DNA of 64,000 nt. It comes from Deltaproteobacteria bacterium RBG_13_43_22. Its GTDB lineage: Bacteria > Desulfobacterota > RBG-13-43-22. Location of the stretch: contig MGQB01000015.1 in NCBI GenBank assembly GCA_001797675.1, positions 62,001 through 126,000 on the forward strand, given 5' to 3'. Under the pieces are notes generated by a model that did no database searches, was not told the DNA's origin, and saw nothing but the letters and a program-made list of their open reading frames with translations. The position numbers and the translations under genes are program-made. Positions 49,897-61,621 of this stretch are shown here, in pieces (the first letter of the stretch is position 1; each line of letters begins with the position of its first letter).

Positions 49897-51756
49897 TTAT
49901 CCTTTTGAGGCGATAAGGATTTCTTTTCTCCTTTGGAGCAAGTCTTTTTTCATAACCAACAGGGATCTCAACTCTTCGGTGATTCCTGATTTTTCTTTGG
50001 ACCGGATCTCCCGGTAAAGGGCCTTTTCCTGCTGTTGTAATTGCCTCAATTGAATCCGTTTGACCAGGTCGGACAAAAAAGTCTCTTCATCTTTTTGGTT
50101 GACAAAGACCCTGATGGCCAGAGCTGAAACCCGGTTTTTTAAAACCTGATCATCAAGATGATTGAGTAAAAGCCCCGGATTGACTTCGCCTTGTTGCTGA
50201 TAGGTTTTTTGCATGGCTTCATAGACGGCCCGGGCTTCCGGTGATTCGAAAAAATCTTCTCGATCCTCATTTAAAAACAAGGAAGCGGCCCGGGGGATCC
50301 GCAGGATTGCCTCAATCATATGCCATTCCAGACCGGGGACTTGTTCCTCTTTTATGGAATTTTGAATCCGGTCAACCCCCCGGCGAGGGGTCTTTGAATC
50401 CTTCAAGGATCTCCATAGAACCGATTCCGGAATTTTTAATTTCTCGCTAACCCAACCGGTATAATAAGCCCGTTCCACTTCCGAATTCAGAGCATTAAGG
50501 TGTGGAACCAACCGGTCTACTATCCGGGCTTGATCCTGGATCTGAGGTCTGACCCCTTTGATCTGTTGATTAAAAAAGAAGGTCATCATAGGTTCAGCCT
50601 TTTCGATTTCGGCGGAAAATCGTTCAGACCCTACCTCAAAAAGATAACTGTCCGGATCGGTATTGGGAGGCAGAACCTTGATTCTGGCCGATACCCCTTC
50701 CTGTTGAAAAAGAGAGACACTTCTTAAAGCCGCCTGAATACCTGGGTTATCCCCGTCAAAAAGAAGGACCAGATCTTCAGCCATTCCTTTTAATTTTCGA
50801 ATCTGAAAAGATCCCAATGCGGTACCCAGGGTGGCTACGGCCTGTTTGAACCCATGTAAGTGTAAAGATAAAAGGTCAAAATAACCTTCCACGATGACCG
50901 CCTGATTAAGCTTTCGAATCATCGGGGTGGCTTGCGGAAGGCCGTACAGGACACGCCCCTTATTAAAAACAGCCGATTCAGGAGAATTCATATACTTAGG
51001 GGTCTCCTCACCCAAAGCCCGTCCCCCAAAACCGATTACCCTTCTCTGTTCGTCAAGAATCGGGAAGATGAGCCGGTTCCTGAATCGATCATAATGACCG
51101 CCCTTCTCCTTTTTGATTACCAGACCTGATTGTTCTAATATGGAAATAGGAATCTTTTTTTGGTTGGCAAAGGAGACCAGCCGGTCCCACCCTTCCGGGG
51201 CAAAGCCCAGGTAATAATCCTCGGCTATCTTAGGATTCATCTTTCGATACGTTAGATAGGCCCGAGCTTTTTGGCCTATTTTTTCTTTCATTAAAAGGTG
51301 ATGGTAAAATTCAGCCGCCTGGGTATAAAGTTTGCGCAACTCTTCTTTAAGAGGTTGTCCGGCCTCGGAAGTCCTTTCTCCTGCTGAGGTTTTGGGCAAA
51401 GGGATACTTAAACGCTCGGCCAGCTCGCTCACCGCTTCGGGGAAATTAACATGGTGATATTGCATGAAAAAAGTAAAGACATTTCCTCCCAAACCACACC
51501 CGAAGCAATGAAAAATCTGCTTTTCTTCATTAACCATAAACGAAGGGGTCTTTTCCGGATGAAAAGGGCATAACCCCTGATAATTACGACCCGTCTTCTT
51601 TAAAGCAACAACCTCCGAAACAACATTAACCAGGTTGACCGCGTCTTTGATCTGGGCGATAAAGGATTCAGGAAAGAAAGAAGTCCTTGGCATAGTTGGG
51701 TCCCAGTAAAATGAATATTCCCCGGCCGCCGATGGCGGGCAGGGAATATTCAACAC
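49897..51756 (-). CDS. dnaG: DNA primase (true start probably [10 protein letters not shown], ~22 codons downstream)
   Basis: CHC2 zinc finger [11 protein letters not shown]...[27 protein letters not shown]. Confidence 0.96.
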   Translation of the reverse strand: MLNIPCPPSAAGEYSFYWDPTMPRTSFFPESFIAQIKDAVNLVNVVSEVVALKKTGRNYQGLCPFHPEKTPSFMVNEEKQIFHCFGCGLGGNVFTFFMQYHHVNFPEAVSELAERLSIPLPKTSAGERTSEAGQPLKEELRKLYTQAAEFYHHLLMKEKIGQKARAYLTYRKMNPKIAEDYYLGFAPEGWDRLVSFANQKKIPISILEQSGLVIKKEKGGHYDRFRNRLIFPILDEQRRVIGFGGRALGEETPKYMNSPESAVFNKGRVLYGLPQATPMIRKLNQAVIVEGYFDLLSLHLHGFKQAVATLGTALGSFQIRKLKGMAEDLVLLFDGDNPGIQAALRSVSLFQQEGVSARIKVLPPNTDPDSYLFEVGSERFSAEIEKAEPMMTFFFNQQIKGVRPQIQDQARIVDRLVPHLNALNSEVERAYYTGWVSEKLKIPESVLWRSLKDSKTPRRGVDRIQNSIKEEQVPGLEWHMIEAILRIPRAASLFLNEDREDFFESPEARAVYEAMQKTYQQQGEVNPGLLLNHLDDQVLKNRVSALAIRVFVNQKDEETFLSDLVKRIQLRQLQQQEKALYREIRSKEKSGITEELRSLLVMKKDLLQRRKEILIASKG

Positions 51757-51844
51757 AGAGGAATCATGTTATTTAAATGAAACCTGAAGGGTTAAACAAT
51801 CAAGAACCATAAACTTTAACCCCTTGGGTCAGACCATTGAATAA

Positions 51845-51966
51845 TGTCCCCTTTTGCCCAATCTCGGTGTCAGGTTCAAATTTCAATCCTCGAAATATTA
51901 GATATATTCCTGTGGTTGAAATTTTCACCTTCCTTGACCTTGACCAAAATTGAACATTTTTCAAAG
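51845..51966 (+). repeat. Dispersed ~120-bp repeat, copy 2
   Basis: Match to 23372-23492 including the terminal aaaattgaacatttttcaaag. Confidence 0.8.
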
Positions 51967-52044
51967 GTCTCTGTAATCTTAATTCAGCTTAAATAAGGGA
52001 ATCGCAATAGAGATCCCTTGGCTCTTCAGGAAGGATTTTTTCTC

Positions 52045-52500
52045 CTATGCGGAGGAAAGTCTTTGTTTGACAATGGCCTGAATCGCTTGCCCTTCTGCCC
52101 GACCGGCCAGCCGAGCCACAGCCGCTTTCATCACTTTACCCATATCTTTTATCCCGGAGGCTTTGAGATCCAGGATGATTTGATTGATACTTTCCTCCAA
52201 CTCTTCGGGAGTAGCTTGTGTCGGCAGGAAGGCGGAAAAGATTTCTATTTCGGCCTTCTCTTTTTCCGAAAGGTCCGGACGCCCGCCTTTTTCAAATTGT
52301 TCAACGGCCTCTTTGCCTTGTCTTATTAATCCCTTAATTACAGAAAGGATTTCCGCATCTTCCAGTTTGCCGCGTCGTTCAACTTCTTTGTTTTTCAAGC
52401 CCGATCGAAGCATCCTCAGGGCTGAAAGCCTGGTTTTGTCTTGGGTCTTTAAGGCTATTTTGAATCCTTCATCAATTTCTTGCATTAAGCTCATGGCCAC
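52045..52500 (-). CDS. GatB/YqeY domain-containing protein
   Basis: DKTRLSALRMLRSGLKNKEVE; KDMGKVMKAAVARLAGRAEGQAI. Confidence 0.92.
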   Translation of the reverse strand: MAMSLMQEIDEGFKIALKTQDKTRLSALRMLRSGLKNKEVERRGKLEDAEILSVIKGLIRQGKEAVEQFEKGGRPDLSEKEKAEIEIFSAFLPTQATPEELEESINQIILDLKASGIKDMGKVMKAAVARLAGRAEGQAIQAIVKQRLSSA

Positions 52501-52564
52501 GAAATCCGATAAAATATGTATAATCTTATAATTATAATATCAAATTTTGAATTGTCAAGAAAAA

Positions 52565-53311
52565 TTAAAATCCCCCTTGGGGGGTATTTTTTTTGAGCCA
52601 AGCGATCGCCTCGGCAAGATTTAATGAACCGCTATAAATGGCCCGACCGGTGATCATCCCCGCCAGGCCACCGGCTGCCAAGGGGGCCAGGCTTTGAACA
52701 TCCGCCAGGGTGGCAATACCCCCGGCCGCAATCACCGGAATCCGGGTGGCTTGGGTCAATCGGCGTGTGGAAGGGATCGATGGTCCTTTTTGGGTTCCAT
52801 CCCGGGAAATATCCGTAAAAATGATCGCCCTTACCCCCCAGTCTTCGTAAGATTTAACCAGATCAATGGGGTCCATTTCGGAAAGTTCCGTCCAGCCCTC
52901 CACCGCGATTCGATTGTCCCGGGCATCCAGGCTGACTATCACCTGACCCGGGAAAAGCCGGCAGACCTCCTGAACCAGTGAAGGTTCTTTTAAGGCCACC
53001 GTCCCTAAGATAACCTGAGCCAGTCCCAAGGACAGATAGCTTTCCACTGTTTTCAGATCCCGAATGCCTCCCCCAAGCTGGATCGGTACCGGTGCTGTTT
53101 TGACAATTTCTTTTATTATGGAACTATTGCGAGGGCCCTTTTCAAAAGCCCCATCCAGGTCAATGATATGAAGGCGCTCGGCCCCCTGTTCGATCCATTG
53201 CCTGGCCATTTCCTGGGGATGATCGGAAAAAACGGTTTCGGTATCGGCTCGTCCTTCTCGGAGCCGGACGCACCGGCCGCCTTTTATATCTACTGCCGGG
53301 ATTATAATCAT
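52565..53311 (-). CDS. hisA: Phosphoribosylformimino-5-aminoimidazole carboxamide ribotide isomerase
   Basis: IIPAVDIKGGRCVRL, IQLGGGIRDL, TDISRDGTQKGPS. Confidence 0.96.
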   Translation of the reverse strand: MIIIPAVDIKGGRCVRLREGRADTETVFSDHPQEMARQWIEQGAERLHIIDLDGAFEKGPRNSSIIKEIVKTAPVPIQLGGGIRDLKTVESYLSLGLAQVILGTVALKEPSLVQEVCRLFPGQVIVSLDARDNRIAVEGWTELSEMDPIDLVKSYEDWGVRAIIFTDISRDGTQKGPSIPSTRRLTQATRIPVIAAGGIATLADVQSLAPLAAGGLAGMITGRAIYSGSLNLAEAIAWLKKNTPQGGF

Positions 53312-53577
53312 AAATAAAACAGTTCAAGGTTCAATGTTTAAAGTTCTCGTTTTATAATATAGGGGTAGGGGGTTAAAAAAATTTTTACGGGTTTTTCAAC
53401 CTTGATGGACTTGTGAAAAGTTAACTAAAGCCCATTTACGTCATTCCCCTGAAGCTGGTCCTCGACCTAATCGGGGAAAGGGGATCCAGTGTTTTTAATT
53501 GGTTACGCAAAGTCCGGATTCCCGCCTGCCCGGGAATGACGAATTTTGACGGATTCATCAACGTTGAACCTTGAACT

Positions 53578-54243
53578 TTATTCCTCTCGAAGTGATTCAG
53601 CGGATGGAAAATCCTTTAGCATTTCCGTCAATCCCTGGCGGGAAAGCTCTTGAACAGTGACCCAGCGCATTTTTCTCTTGATAAAGGAGTTCACCTCCAG
53701 GAGATTCTCCATAAGCGATTTCTGGGTTTCTGTCCACTGTGCCTTCCAGACCAGCTTGCCGTCTTTGACGTTTAGAAGATGAAGGTCAAAGGCTACCGAG
53801 GCCGGTTGTTGAACACCATAAGACGTTCCTTTTCTTTCTTGATAATGGAACACGCTCCCCCAAAGCATATAATCCCACTTCATTTGGAGGCCAATAGTTT
53901 TCATCAGAATTAGAGGGTCTTTCTCGATCCCTTTGGACAGAAAGGTATTATAAACCCCGTAAACCTGACCCGGATCAACAAAATCGAACCCTTTTCCCTT
54001 TTCCTGAATGAATTCCCATAACAAATGGGTCAGCGTTGACCTTGGATCCCCTTGAATCGGTCCGCTTTCCATGATATTCCCGCAGGATGGGCAACGAATG
54101 ATCCCTTTGCCGTAACCCTCTTCCACTAAAAAAGGGGCGACGGCCAACCGCACCCCTGCCCAGGCGACATCCGCCCAGATCATCAATGACAATCCTGCCG
54201 CTAAAATAAATAACAGAGTTACCCGGTTGAGACTTTTCTTCAT
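53578..54243 (-). CDS. Exported hypothetical protein with CPSCG motif
   Basis: Signal peptide LAAGLSLMIWADVAWA; RCPSCGNIMESG just after it; LpoB/GNA1162-like C-terminal feel (not confirmed). Confidence 0.55.
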   Translation of the reverse strand: MKKSLNRVTLLFILAAGLSLMIWADVAWAGVRLAVAPFLVEEGYGKGIIRCPSCGNIMESGPIQGDPRSTLTHLLWEFIQEKGKGFDFVDPGQVYGVYNTFLSKGIEKDPLILMKTIGLQMKWDYMLWGSVFHYQERKGTSYGVQQPASVAFDLHLLNVKDGKLVWKAQWTETQKSLMENLLEVNSFIKRKMRWVTVQELSRQGLTEMLKDFPSAESLREE

Positions 54244-54866
54244 CCGAGGATCCCCTTGGTTGAACGAACCGAATTAAGACCTGTCTGAAACCGACCGGCT
54301 TCATCCATAGCCCGTCCAAAGCCTTTAAACATGGCTTCAATAATATGGTGTATATTTTCTCCGGCCAACACCTTTAAATGAAGGGTGATTCCGGCCCGGT
54401 TGACCAGGGCCTGAAAAAATTCCTTGATTAAGGCCGTATCAAAACCCTCCACCCGTACCTTACGCGGTTTCCAGTCATAGGACAGATAAGGACGCCGGGA
54501 TATATCGACCGCAACCAAGGTCAGGGCCTCATCCATGGGCAGAAGGGAACTTCCGTAACGCTTAATTCCTTTTAAATCACCCCAACACCGGCTGAAGGCC
54601 TCTCCCAGACAAATACCGATATCTTCTACCGTATGATGAAACCCCACCTCGATGTCCCCCTGGGCTTTCAAATCAAGATCAAAAAATCCATGATGGGTCA
54701 TCAATTCCATCATATGGTTCAGGAAAGGAACCGGGGATTGTATTCGGCTTATTCCTTTACCATCCAGGATCAGTTTCAGCCGTATTTGAGTCTCCCGGGT
54801 CTCCCTGTTTACCTCAGCTCTTCGTAATTTTTTGGTATTCCTCATGGGTTCCTGTTCAAAGTTCAA
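54240..54866 (-). CDS. hisB: Imidazoleglycerol-phosphate dehydratase
   Basis: FLNHMMELMTHHGFFDLDL, HHTVEDIGICLGEAF, NIHHIIEAMFKGFGRA. Confidence 0.96.
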   Translation of the reverse strand: MNFEQEPMRNTKKLRRAEVNRETRETQIRLKLILDGKGISRIQSPVPFLNHMMELMTHHGFFDLDLKAQGDIEVGFHHTVEDIGICLGEAFSRCWGDLKGIKRYGSSLLPMDEALTLVAVDISRRPYLSYDWKPRKVRVEGFDTALIKEFFQALVNRAGITLHLKVLAGENIHHIIEAMFKGFGRAMDEAGRFQTGLNSVRSTKGILG

Positions 54867-54936
54867 AGTGGATGAACTCGGGAAAAAGGTCTAAAAACTT
54901 AAAGTTACCGCTTAACGCCTATTGCCTGTTTGTACT

Positions 54937-55012
54937 TGGTGGAGATGGGGGGGATCGAACCCCCGGCCTGTACGTTGCGAACGTACCGCTCTCCCATCTG
55001 AGCTACATCCCC
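54937..55012 (-). tRNA. tRNA-Ala (CGC)
   Basis: Minus strand GGGGATGTAGCTCAGATGGGAGAGCGGTACGTTCGCAACGTACAGGCCGGGGGTTCGATCCCCCCCATCTCCACCA; anticodon loop TTCGCAA. Confidence 0.93.
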
Positions 55013-55224
55013 ACATAAATCGGGGTAAAAGGTCTAAGGTTTTAGGTTTTAAAATAAAGAAAATTTATCTTAAAATCATGGGGTTAAATTTTTTTTCTTA
55101 ATTCTGACTCCTGGATTCTGCATTCAGGATTATTTCTTTTCATATATAAACTATATCAAAAAAATTGACAAATCATAAAAAATAAATTATATTGTAGTTT
55201 TTATTCCTTTATGAGGAGGTTTCT

Positions 55225-55509
55225 TTGGCTAATCATCCTTCAGCCCTTAAAAGGGCCAAACAAAACAAAGTTCGCCGTTTAAAAAATGCGAGCATGAAAT
55301 CCAGGATAAAAACAAAGGTTAAACAATACCTTCAAACCGTGGGGGCTTCCTCCCAAGAAACGGCGTCCCCGGCCCTGGTTCAGGCTGTTTCTTTGATTGA
55401 TCGAGCCAGCTCCAAAGGCATTTTACATCAGCGGACAGCCTCTCGAAAAATTTCCAGACTTTCAAAAAAGCTCAATAAAATTTCCGGACAACCCGCCCCC
55501 CTGGCCTAA
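55225..55509 (+). CDS. rpsT: 30S ribosomal protein S20
   Basis: MANHPSALKRAKQNKVRRLKNASMKSRIKT; likely TTG start with SD GAGGAGG. Confidence 0.95.
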   Translation: MANHPSALKRAKQNKVRRLKNASMKSRIKTKVKQYLQTVGASSQETASPALVQAVSLIDRASSKGILHQRTASRKISRLSKKLNKISGQPAPLA

Positions 55510-56036
55510 AAATTCTCCAGGATACCGTTATGGATCCGTTCGGAGAGATCCTGGGCAATTTTTTTAATCGCCTCCTCTTTATTCCGCTGGGTCTGGTTAG
55601 TGTCACTTGTAACCTTGTAGTTCTCATATCGCGACAGACTCTGGTTCTGCCACAGAATCGTTTGATTATCGGATCGCCGGCAGGAAATCTCCAGGGTAAC
55701 GGTCGCCTTTCTTTCCACAGCCTGACTTGTGCTGGCATAAGTGACTGAATCTACAGCAATGGATTTAATTTTTCCACTGATATAGGCTTGGGCCTCCGAT
55801 TCTGAAACGACTTTAAGGATTCGGCTCCGTGTAAATTCATAGATTAAGGCATTGGCAAAAACAACCTCTGCCCCTGATTCAATGGTTTCATTTGTAAAAA
55901 CGGGGATGTATATGCTTTGGATATCCGGAGGCAAATTATTTACAGTTCCTCGAAAACCGTATCCGCATCCGAAGATAAAAAACAAGGCCAACGACCCGAC
56001 AATGAGCCTGAAACCGTTTGGACGAATTCTTTTCAC
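55506..56036 (-). CDS. lptE: LPS assembly lipoprotein LptE-like
   Basis: FGCGYGFRG lipobox and LptE-like sequence IQSIYIPVFTNETIESG; adjacent to leuS. Confidence 0.85.
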   Translation of the reverse strand: MKRIRPNGFRLIVGSLALFFIFGCGYGFRGTVNNLPPDIQSIYIPVFTNETIESGAEVVFANALIYEFTRSRILKVVSESEAQAYISGKIKSIAVDSVTYASTSQAVERKATVTLEISCRRSDNQTILWQNQSLSRYENYKVTSDTNQTQRNKEEAIKKIAQDLSERIHNGILENF

Positions 56037-56070
56037 GGATTTTCTCCTTTAGGTAGAAAATAGGGTTATA

Positions 56071-56150
56071 GGATTCCGGGATTCGAGGGTTCAAGGGTTT
56101 TAACTTCCATGCCTTTCACTCCGCCGTGCGGTCCTTGGCCCCTTGAATCC
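56071..56150. repeat. Palindromic intergenic element, inverted copy of 44764-44853
   Basis: Reverse complement ggattcaaggggccaaggaccgcacggcggagtgaaaggcatggaagttaaaacccttgaaccctcgaatcc. Confidence 0.85.
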
Positions 56151-56220
56151 TAAAGATTACTTTTCATGCTTCGTGGCGGCCCAAAGAGAAATGAGGCCTT
56201 AATACAAAAAACAACCTTGT

Positions 56221-58713
56221 TTATTTTACAACAATATTGACCAATTTCCTTTGAACCACAATGGTTTTGACCCATTTTTTTCCCTGAACCCATTCTTGAA
56301 TCCGAGGCTGTTCCCAGGCTATTGTTTTGATTTCTTCCTCGGTAACCGAAGGCCCGACCGTAATCCTTGAACGGACCTTGCCGTTGACCTGGATAACGAC
56401 CACCTGATCTTCTTCCATCAAGGCCTCAGGGTCCCAATCAGGCCAGGGCTGTTCATGGATACTCCTCTTTTTCCCCAGGACCTGCCAGAGTTCCTCACAC
56501 ACATGGGGTACGATGGGGGAAAGGAGGATTAGACCGGTTTCAATCGCTTCGGCCAACAGAGAATTTTTCATAGGATTCTCTCTCTCGTCGGCCTGAAATA
56601 GATAAAGGGCATTGACCAGTTCCATAACGGCGCTGATGGCTGTATTAAAATGAAAACGGTCTTCGATATCTTCCGTGACCTTTTTTATGGTCTGGTTTAA
56701 TTTGATATATAGACTTCTACTTGAGCCGCTGATGGGAATATTATTTGGAGAAAGGGAGTTCCCCTGTATCTCATCTCGACAGTCCAAAACCAAATTCCAG
56801 AACCGATGGAGAAAACGGAAAGAACCTTCAACCCCTTGATCACTCCATTCCAAATCCCGATCCGGCGGAGAAGCAAAAAGGCAAAAAAGCCGCACGGTAT
56901 CGGCCCCATATTTTCTGATCAATTCATCGGGATCGACGACATTGCCTTTAGACTTGGACATCTTGGCCCCGTCTTTGATCACCATTCCTTGGGTAAGCAG
57001 ATTGTCAAAGGGTTCATCCACCTTCAGCCAGCCCAGATCCCTTAGGACCTTGGTAAAAAACCGGGAATACAACAAATGGAGGACCGCATGTTCAATACCG
57101 CCGATATATTGATCCACCGGCATCCAGTAGTCCACCCGGTTCGAATCCAAAGGCCCTTCAAGATAATCCGGACAGGCATAGCGGTCAAAATACCAGGAAG
57201 ACTCTACAAAGGTGTCCATCGTATCGGTTTCCCGTCGTCCCGGACCCTGACACTTCGGACAGGTGGTTTCCATAAATTCTTTAAGAAAAGGCAGGGGTGA
57301 TCCGCCGGCCGGGGTGATTTCGGCCTCAAGCGGCAAGAGGACCGGCAAATCTTCTTCACGAACCGGGATTATCCCGCATCGGTCGCAATAAATCATGGGG
57401 ATCGGTGCACCCCAGTACCGTTGCCTGGAAACCCCCCAGTCCCGCAGACGGTATTGAACTTTTTCCCTGCCCTGCCCTTTTTCTTCCAAATATCGCGTGA
57501 TGGTCTTTTTTACCTCTTCATTGTCCTGCCCGTCAAAAATGCCGGAGTTGATCAATCTCCCCGGTCCTTCATAGGCCTCTTGCATGTTTTCCGGGGTCAA
57601 GGGTTCTTCCCCATCCGGCTGAATAACCACCCTGAGCGGTAAACCATACTTGCGGGCAAATTCGAAGTCCCGCTGGTCGTGGGTAGGTACGGCCATGACC
57701 GCCCCGGTCCCGTATCCCATCAAAACAAAGTTGGCCACAAAGATGGGCATCTTCTCTTGGGTGAGCGGATTGATGCAAAAGGCTCCGGTGAAAACCCCTT
57801 CTTTCTCCAAATCGACATCCGAATCAGGACGGCGGTTCAGTCCTTGAACCTTTTTCACGAAGGCCTTGACCTTTTCTTCCTGGGGGGTGTTCAGACAGAG
57901 CTTCAGAGCTAACGGATGTTCAACCGCCAAACTCATAAAGGTGGCCCCAAAAAGTGTGTCCGGCCTGGTGGTAAAAACGGTCAATTCCCCGGATCCATCC
58001 TCCAGTGGAAAATCGATTTCCGTCCCAAAACTTTTTCCTATCCAATTACGCTGCATGGTCAGGACCTTTTCCGGCCATCCCGGCAGCTTTTCGCACCATT
58101 CCAATAATTCATCTGCGTATTGAGTGATCCGGAAGAACCACTGCTCCAATTCTTTACCTTGAACCGGACTATCGCAACGCCAGCATTGACCATCTCCCAC
58201 GACCTGTTCGTTGGCTAAAACCGTTTGGCATTGATTGCACCAATTGACTAAAGACCTGCGGCGATAGACCAGCCCTTTGTCCCACATCTTCAAGAAAAAA
58301 AGCTGTTCCCATTTATAATACGTTGGATCGCAGGTGGCCAATTCCCGGTCCCAGTCATAACTGAAACCCAGCCGTTTCAATTGGGTCCTCATGTAATGGA
58401 TATTGTCATAAGTCCAGCGGGCCGGATGAACCTTGTTGGCTATGGCCGCATTTTCGGCGGGCATGCCGAAGGCATCCCATCCCATGGGGTGCAGCACATT
58501 AAACCCTCTCATCCGTTTATATCGGGCCACTACATCCCCGATAGTGTAGTTCCGTACATGACCCATATGGATCCTTCCCGAAGGATAAGGAAACATTTCC
58601 AGGAGATAATATTTTCGCCTGGTCGGATTCTCGACCACCCGAAAGGGCTTGTCCTGCTCCCACCGGGCCTGCCATTTAATCTCGATAGGATGTGGATTAT
58701 ATTTTTCTTTCAT
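56221..58713 (-). CDS. leuS: Leucyl-tRNA synthetase
   Basis: [33 protein letters not shown]. Confidence 0.97.
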   Translation of the reverse strand: MKEKYNPHPIEIKWQARWEQDKPFRVVENPTRRKYYLLEMFPYPSGRIHMGHVRNYTIGDVVARYKRMRGFNVLHPMGWDAFGMPAENAAIANKVHPARWTYDNIHYMRTQLKRLGFSYDWDRELATCDPTYYKWEQLFFLKMWDKGLVYRRRSLVNWCNQCQTVLANEQVVGDGQCWRCDSPVQGKELEQWFFRITQYADELLEWCEKLPGWPEKVLTMQRNWIGKSFGTEIDFPLEDGSGELTVFTTRPDTLFGATFMSLAVEHPLALKLCLNTPQEEKVKAFVKKVQGLNRRPDSDVDLEKEGVFTGAFCINPLTQEKMPIFVANFVLMGYGTGAVMAVPTHDQRDFEFARKYGLPLRVVIQPDGEEPLTPENMQEAYEGPGRLINSGIFDGQDNEEVKKTITRYLEEKGQGREKVQYRLRDWGVSRQRYWGAPIPMIYCDRCGIIPVREEDLPVLLPLEAEITPAGGSPLPFLKEFMETTCPKCQGPGRRETDTMDTFVESSWYFDRYACPDYLEGPLDSNRVDYWMPVDQYIGGIEHAVLHLLYSRFFTKVLRDLGWLKVDEPFDNLLTQGMVIKDGAKMSKSKGNVVDPDELIRKYGADTVRLFCLFASPPDRDLEWSDQGVEGSFRFLHRFWNLVLDCRDEIQGNSLSPNNIPISGSSRSLYIKLNQTIKKVTEDIEDRFHFNTAISAVMELVNALYLFQADERENPMKNSLLAEAIETGLILLSPIVPHVCEELWQVLGKKRSIHEQPWPDWDPEALMEEDQVVVIQVNGKVRSRITVGPSVTEEEIKTIAWEQPRIQEWVQGKKWVKTIVVQRKLVNIVVK

Positions 58714-58918
58714 AAATTAATGGGATCCTGCATTTAAAAACGATTTATTTGGTCTGTCGCAGAAATTTAACAGGCAGCCGTTCCGGTCCCGTATCGAGCC
58801 GGGAAAAACCCCATCAGTGATCCAGGAGTCATCGAAAACCCTGGATTCCTGGTCGCGCTTTACCTGCCCGGAATGACGATCCTCGATGAGAAAAAGAGAA
58901 TGGACTGAGCCTCACCCG

Positions 58919-59554
58919 TTATGAATTGATCATAGCTGGTTCAGGGTTCCCCTCCAGATCGGATTGACCGGATCGTTTCAAAAAAATACTGTCCAGAATG
59001 CCATTGATAAAGGCCCCTGACTCTTCCGTACTGTATTTTTTCCCCAGATCAATGGCCTCATTAATGGCCACTCGGGGTGGGATGTCGGCACAATAGATCA
59101 GCTCAAAGACTGATAATCTCAAAATATTTCGATCCACACCGGACATCCGATCTATCCGCCAATTTTCAGCATAATCCTTGATATAATGATCAATGGATTC
59201 TTTTTGCTCCCAAACCCCCCGGACCAGGCGGAAAAAAAAGGGGGCAGGGCCTCCCTGACCTGGAAAATTTTCCAAAAAAACGGATAGGGACTGCTCGAAA
59301 GAGTTATAGGGATTCATCTCAATCAGAAAAAGGGCTTGAAGAGCCGCCTCGCGAGCTTTTCTTCGACTTCCCTTGGAAGCAGTCTTCGGGATATTGGGTA
59401 TGTCTTTCGTCCTTCCCTTTTCTGAACTTATCTGGACACGGTTATTCATGATGCACTCGTAACGAGTCATTAAAGGGGACGGCACAGTAAAAAGCCCCAG
59501 ATGCAAGGCGGGCAAGCCCTGAGGAATGAGGCGTACAAATAAGTACGCCGCCAT
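58919..59554 (-). CDS. nusB: Transcription antitermination factor NusB (the real start is likely internal)
   Basis: RKAREAALQALFLIEMN; PPRVAINEAIDLGKKYSTEESGAFINGILDSI. Confidence 0.93.
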   Translation of the reverse strand: MAAYLFVRLIPQGLPALHLGLFTVPSPLMTRYECIMNNRVQISSEKGRTKDIPNIPKTASKGSRRKAREAALQALFLIEMNPYNSFEQSLSVFLENFPGQGGPAPFFFRLVRGVWEQKESIDHYIKDYAENWRIDRMSGVDRNILRLSVFELIYCADIPPRVAINEAIDLGKKYSTEESGAFINGILDSIFLKRSGQSDLEGNPEPAMINS

Positions 59555-59632
59555 AAGCCCGCCCCGGCGAAAACCGGGGAAGGGTGCAGCGCAACACAGC
59601 CAATGAACTTTTTACGATGCCGTCATTCATGA
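59450..59632 (+). repeat. Dispersed MITE-like repeat, copy C
   Basis: gatgcaaggcgggcaagccctgaggaatgaggcgtac...gtacgccgccat...gaagggtgcagcgcaacacagccaatgaactttttacga; matches copies A and B. Confidence 0.75.
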
Positions 59633-60093
59633 ATCTTCTTTAGTAAATCCACCATCTCAATGGCCGCAATGGCCGCACTCCAGCCTTTATTCCCGGCCTT
59701 TGAACCAGCCCGTTCAATGGCCTGTTCCAGGGTATCGGTGGTGATTACCCCAAAAGCCATTGGGATCCCGGTTTCCAGAGAGGCGTTGGCAATGCCTTTG
59801 GACACCTCGGCACTGACGTATTCAAAATGAGGGGTTGATCCCCGGATCACCGCTCCAAGGCAAATAATGGCATCATATTTTTTTTTCAAGGCCAATTGCT
59901 TGGCCACCAGGGGGATTTCAAAGGCCCCCGGCACTTTGAAAACAGCCACATCTTCCTCCTTGGCGCCGTTGCGATTCAAGGCATCCAGTGCTCCTCCAAC
60001 CAGATGTTCGCCGATAAAATCGTTGAACCTGCTCACCACAAGGGCAAATCGCATCCCTTCGGCCTGCAACTTTCCTTCAAATATCCTGGCCAT
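59623..60093 (-). CDS. ribH: 6,7-dimethyl-8-ribityllumazine synthase
   Basis: [46 protein letters not shown]. Confidence 0.96.
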   Translation of the reverse strand: MARIFEGKLQAEGMRFALVVSRFNDFIGEHLVGGALDALNRNGAKEEDVAVFKVPGAFEIPLVAKQLALKKKYDAIICLGAVIRGSTPHFEYVSAEVSKGIANASLETGIPMAFGVITTDTLEQAIERAGSKAGNKGWSAAIAAIEMVDLLKKIHE

Positions 60094-60262
60094 CGGCCTT
60101 CCTCCTTTTGGGTTCTTAAATTCTCATTCAGAGAATCTACCTCAATCCTTTCTAATTCGATATTAAGCGCCTTTTAAGAAACGATTCTGGATTCTGGATA
60201 CTGGTTTTCATCCAGTATCTTTTTGGGCCTTTATCCAGTACCCGGCATCTGGCATCTTTTAA

Positions 60263-61516
60263 TTATGACTTTGCTGCTCCCACGCCGCCGGAACTTAAAT
60301 CAAGCAGGTGTCCCATTTTTTGCCGTTTGGTCTTCAGGTAATTGATATTTTCTTTTTTGGGAAAAATTTCGATAGGCACCCGTTCGGTTACCTGCATGCC
60401 GTAGCCTTCCAACCCAATTATTTTCTTTGGGTTATTGGTCATCAAACGCATCTTCCGAACCCCCAGGTCGGCTAATATCTGGGCCCCGATCCCATAATCC
60501 CTCAAATCGGGCTTAAATCCCAGGGCCTCATTAGCCTCGACCGTATCTTTGCCCTGATCCTGAAGCATATAGGCCCTGAGCTTGTTGACCAGTCCGATCC
60601 CTCGTCCCTCCTGATGGATGTATAACAACACCCCGCAACCCTCGTTATTAATCTTTTTCAGGGCCGCTTTCAGTTGTTCCCCACAATCGCAACGCAGGGA
60701 TCCGAAGACATCTCCGGTCAGGCATTCGGAATGGACCCGGACCAGGACTTCCTGCTTGGGGCTGATTTCTCCCTTAACCAGGGCCAGGTGCTGGTGTTCA
60801 TCCACATCGTTTTCAAAGACGACAGCTTTAAAGGTTCCATACGGGGTTGGTAAAACCGTCTCCGCCCGGCGGTGAACAAAGGATTCGTTTTGGAAACGGT
60901 ATTCAATCAGGTCCTGGATGGTAATGATCTTAAGATTGTGTTCCCGGGAAAAGGACTCCAGGTCCGTCATCCGGGCCATGGTCCCATCATCCTTCATGAT
61001 TTCGCAAATAACACCAAAGGGTTTTAAACCGGCCAAACGGGCCAGGTCCACAGAACCTTCGGTCTGCCCGGTCCTGACTAAAACCCCTCCCCTTCGAGCC
61101 CTCAGAGGGAAAACATGTCCGGGGCTGACCAGGTCTTCCGATTGAGCCTGGTCGGCAATAGCCGCCAAAATAGTGGTAGCCCGGTCGGCCGCAGAAATTC
61201 CGGTGGTCACCCCTTTGCGGGCCTCAACGGATACGGTAAAGGCGGTCTTTAAAGAAGAGGTGTTGTGGCGGACCATCATCGGCAACTGTAATTGTTCAAT
61301 CCTTTCCGGTGTCAGGGAGAGACAAATAAGGCCTCGTCCATATTTTGCCATAAAATTAATCGCTTCAGGGGTGATCTTCTCGGCCGCCATGGTCAGATCC
61401 CCTTCATTTTCCCGATCTTCATCATCGACCAGGATGACCATTTTACCGGCCCGGATATCTTCCAGGGCATCTTCTATCGTTGAAATAGGCATAAAACTAC
61501 TCCTTAATGTTAACAA
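60263..61516 (-). CDS. ribBA: Bifunctional 3,4-dihydroxy-2-butanone 4-phosphate synthase / GTP cyclohydrolase II
   Basis: [42 protein letters not shown]. Confidence 0.97.
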   Translation of the reverse strand: MLTLRSSFMPISTIEDALEDIRAGKMVILVDDEDRENEGDLTMAAEKITPEAINFMAKYGRGLICLSLTPERIEQLQLPMMVRHNTSSLKTAFTVSVEARKGVTTGISAADRATTILAAIADQAQSEDLVSPGHVFPLRARRGGVLVRTGQTEGSVDLARLAGLKPFGVICEIMKDDGTMARMTDLESFSREHNLKIITIQDLIEYRFQNESFVHRRAETVLPTPYGTFKAVVFENDVDEHQHLALVKGEISPKQEVLVRVHSECLTGDVFGSLRCDCGEQLKAALKKINNEGCGVLLYIHQEGRGIGLVNKLRAYMLQDQGKDTVEANEALGFKPDLRDYGIGAQILADLGVRKMRLMTNNPKKIIGLEGYGMQVTERVPIEIFPKKENINYLKTKRQKMGHLLDLSSGGVGAAKS

Positions 61517-61621
61517 TACTTTTTTAAAAAAATATACCGGAGGGAAAACCGGCTATGCGTTCCGCGTTACGGGTTAAGAGAAAAAACCTTTAACCCGCAA
61601 CCCGTAACTCGTAATTTATTT

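Noticed and set aside
51757-52564. rpsU expected next to yqeY-dnaG-rpoD
   Set aside because: No S21-like ORF found in the flanking spacers; absence at this position is not unusual enough to report.
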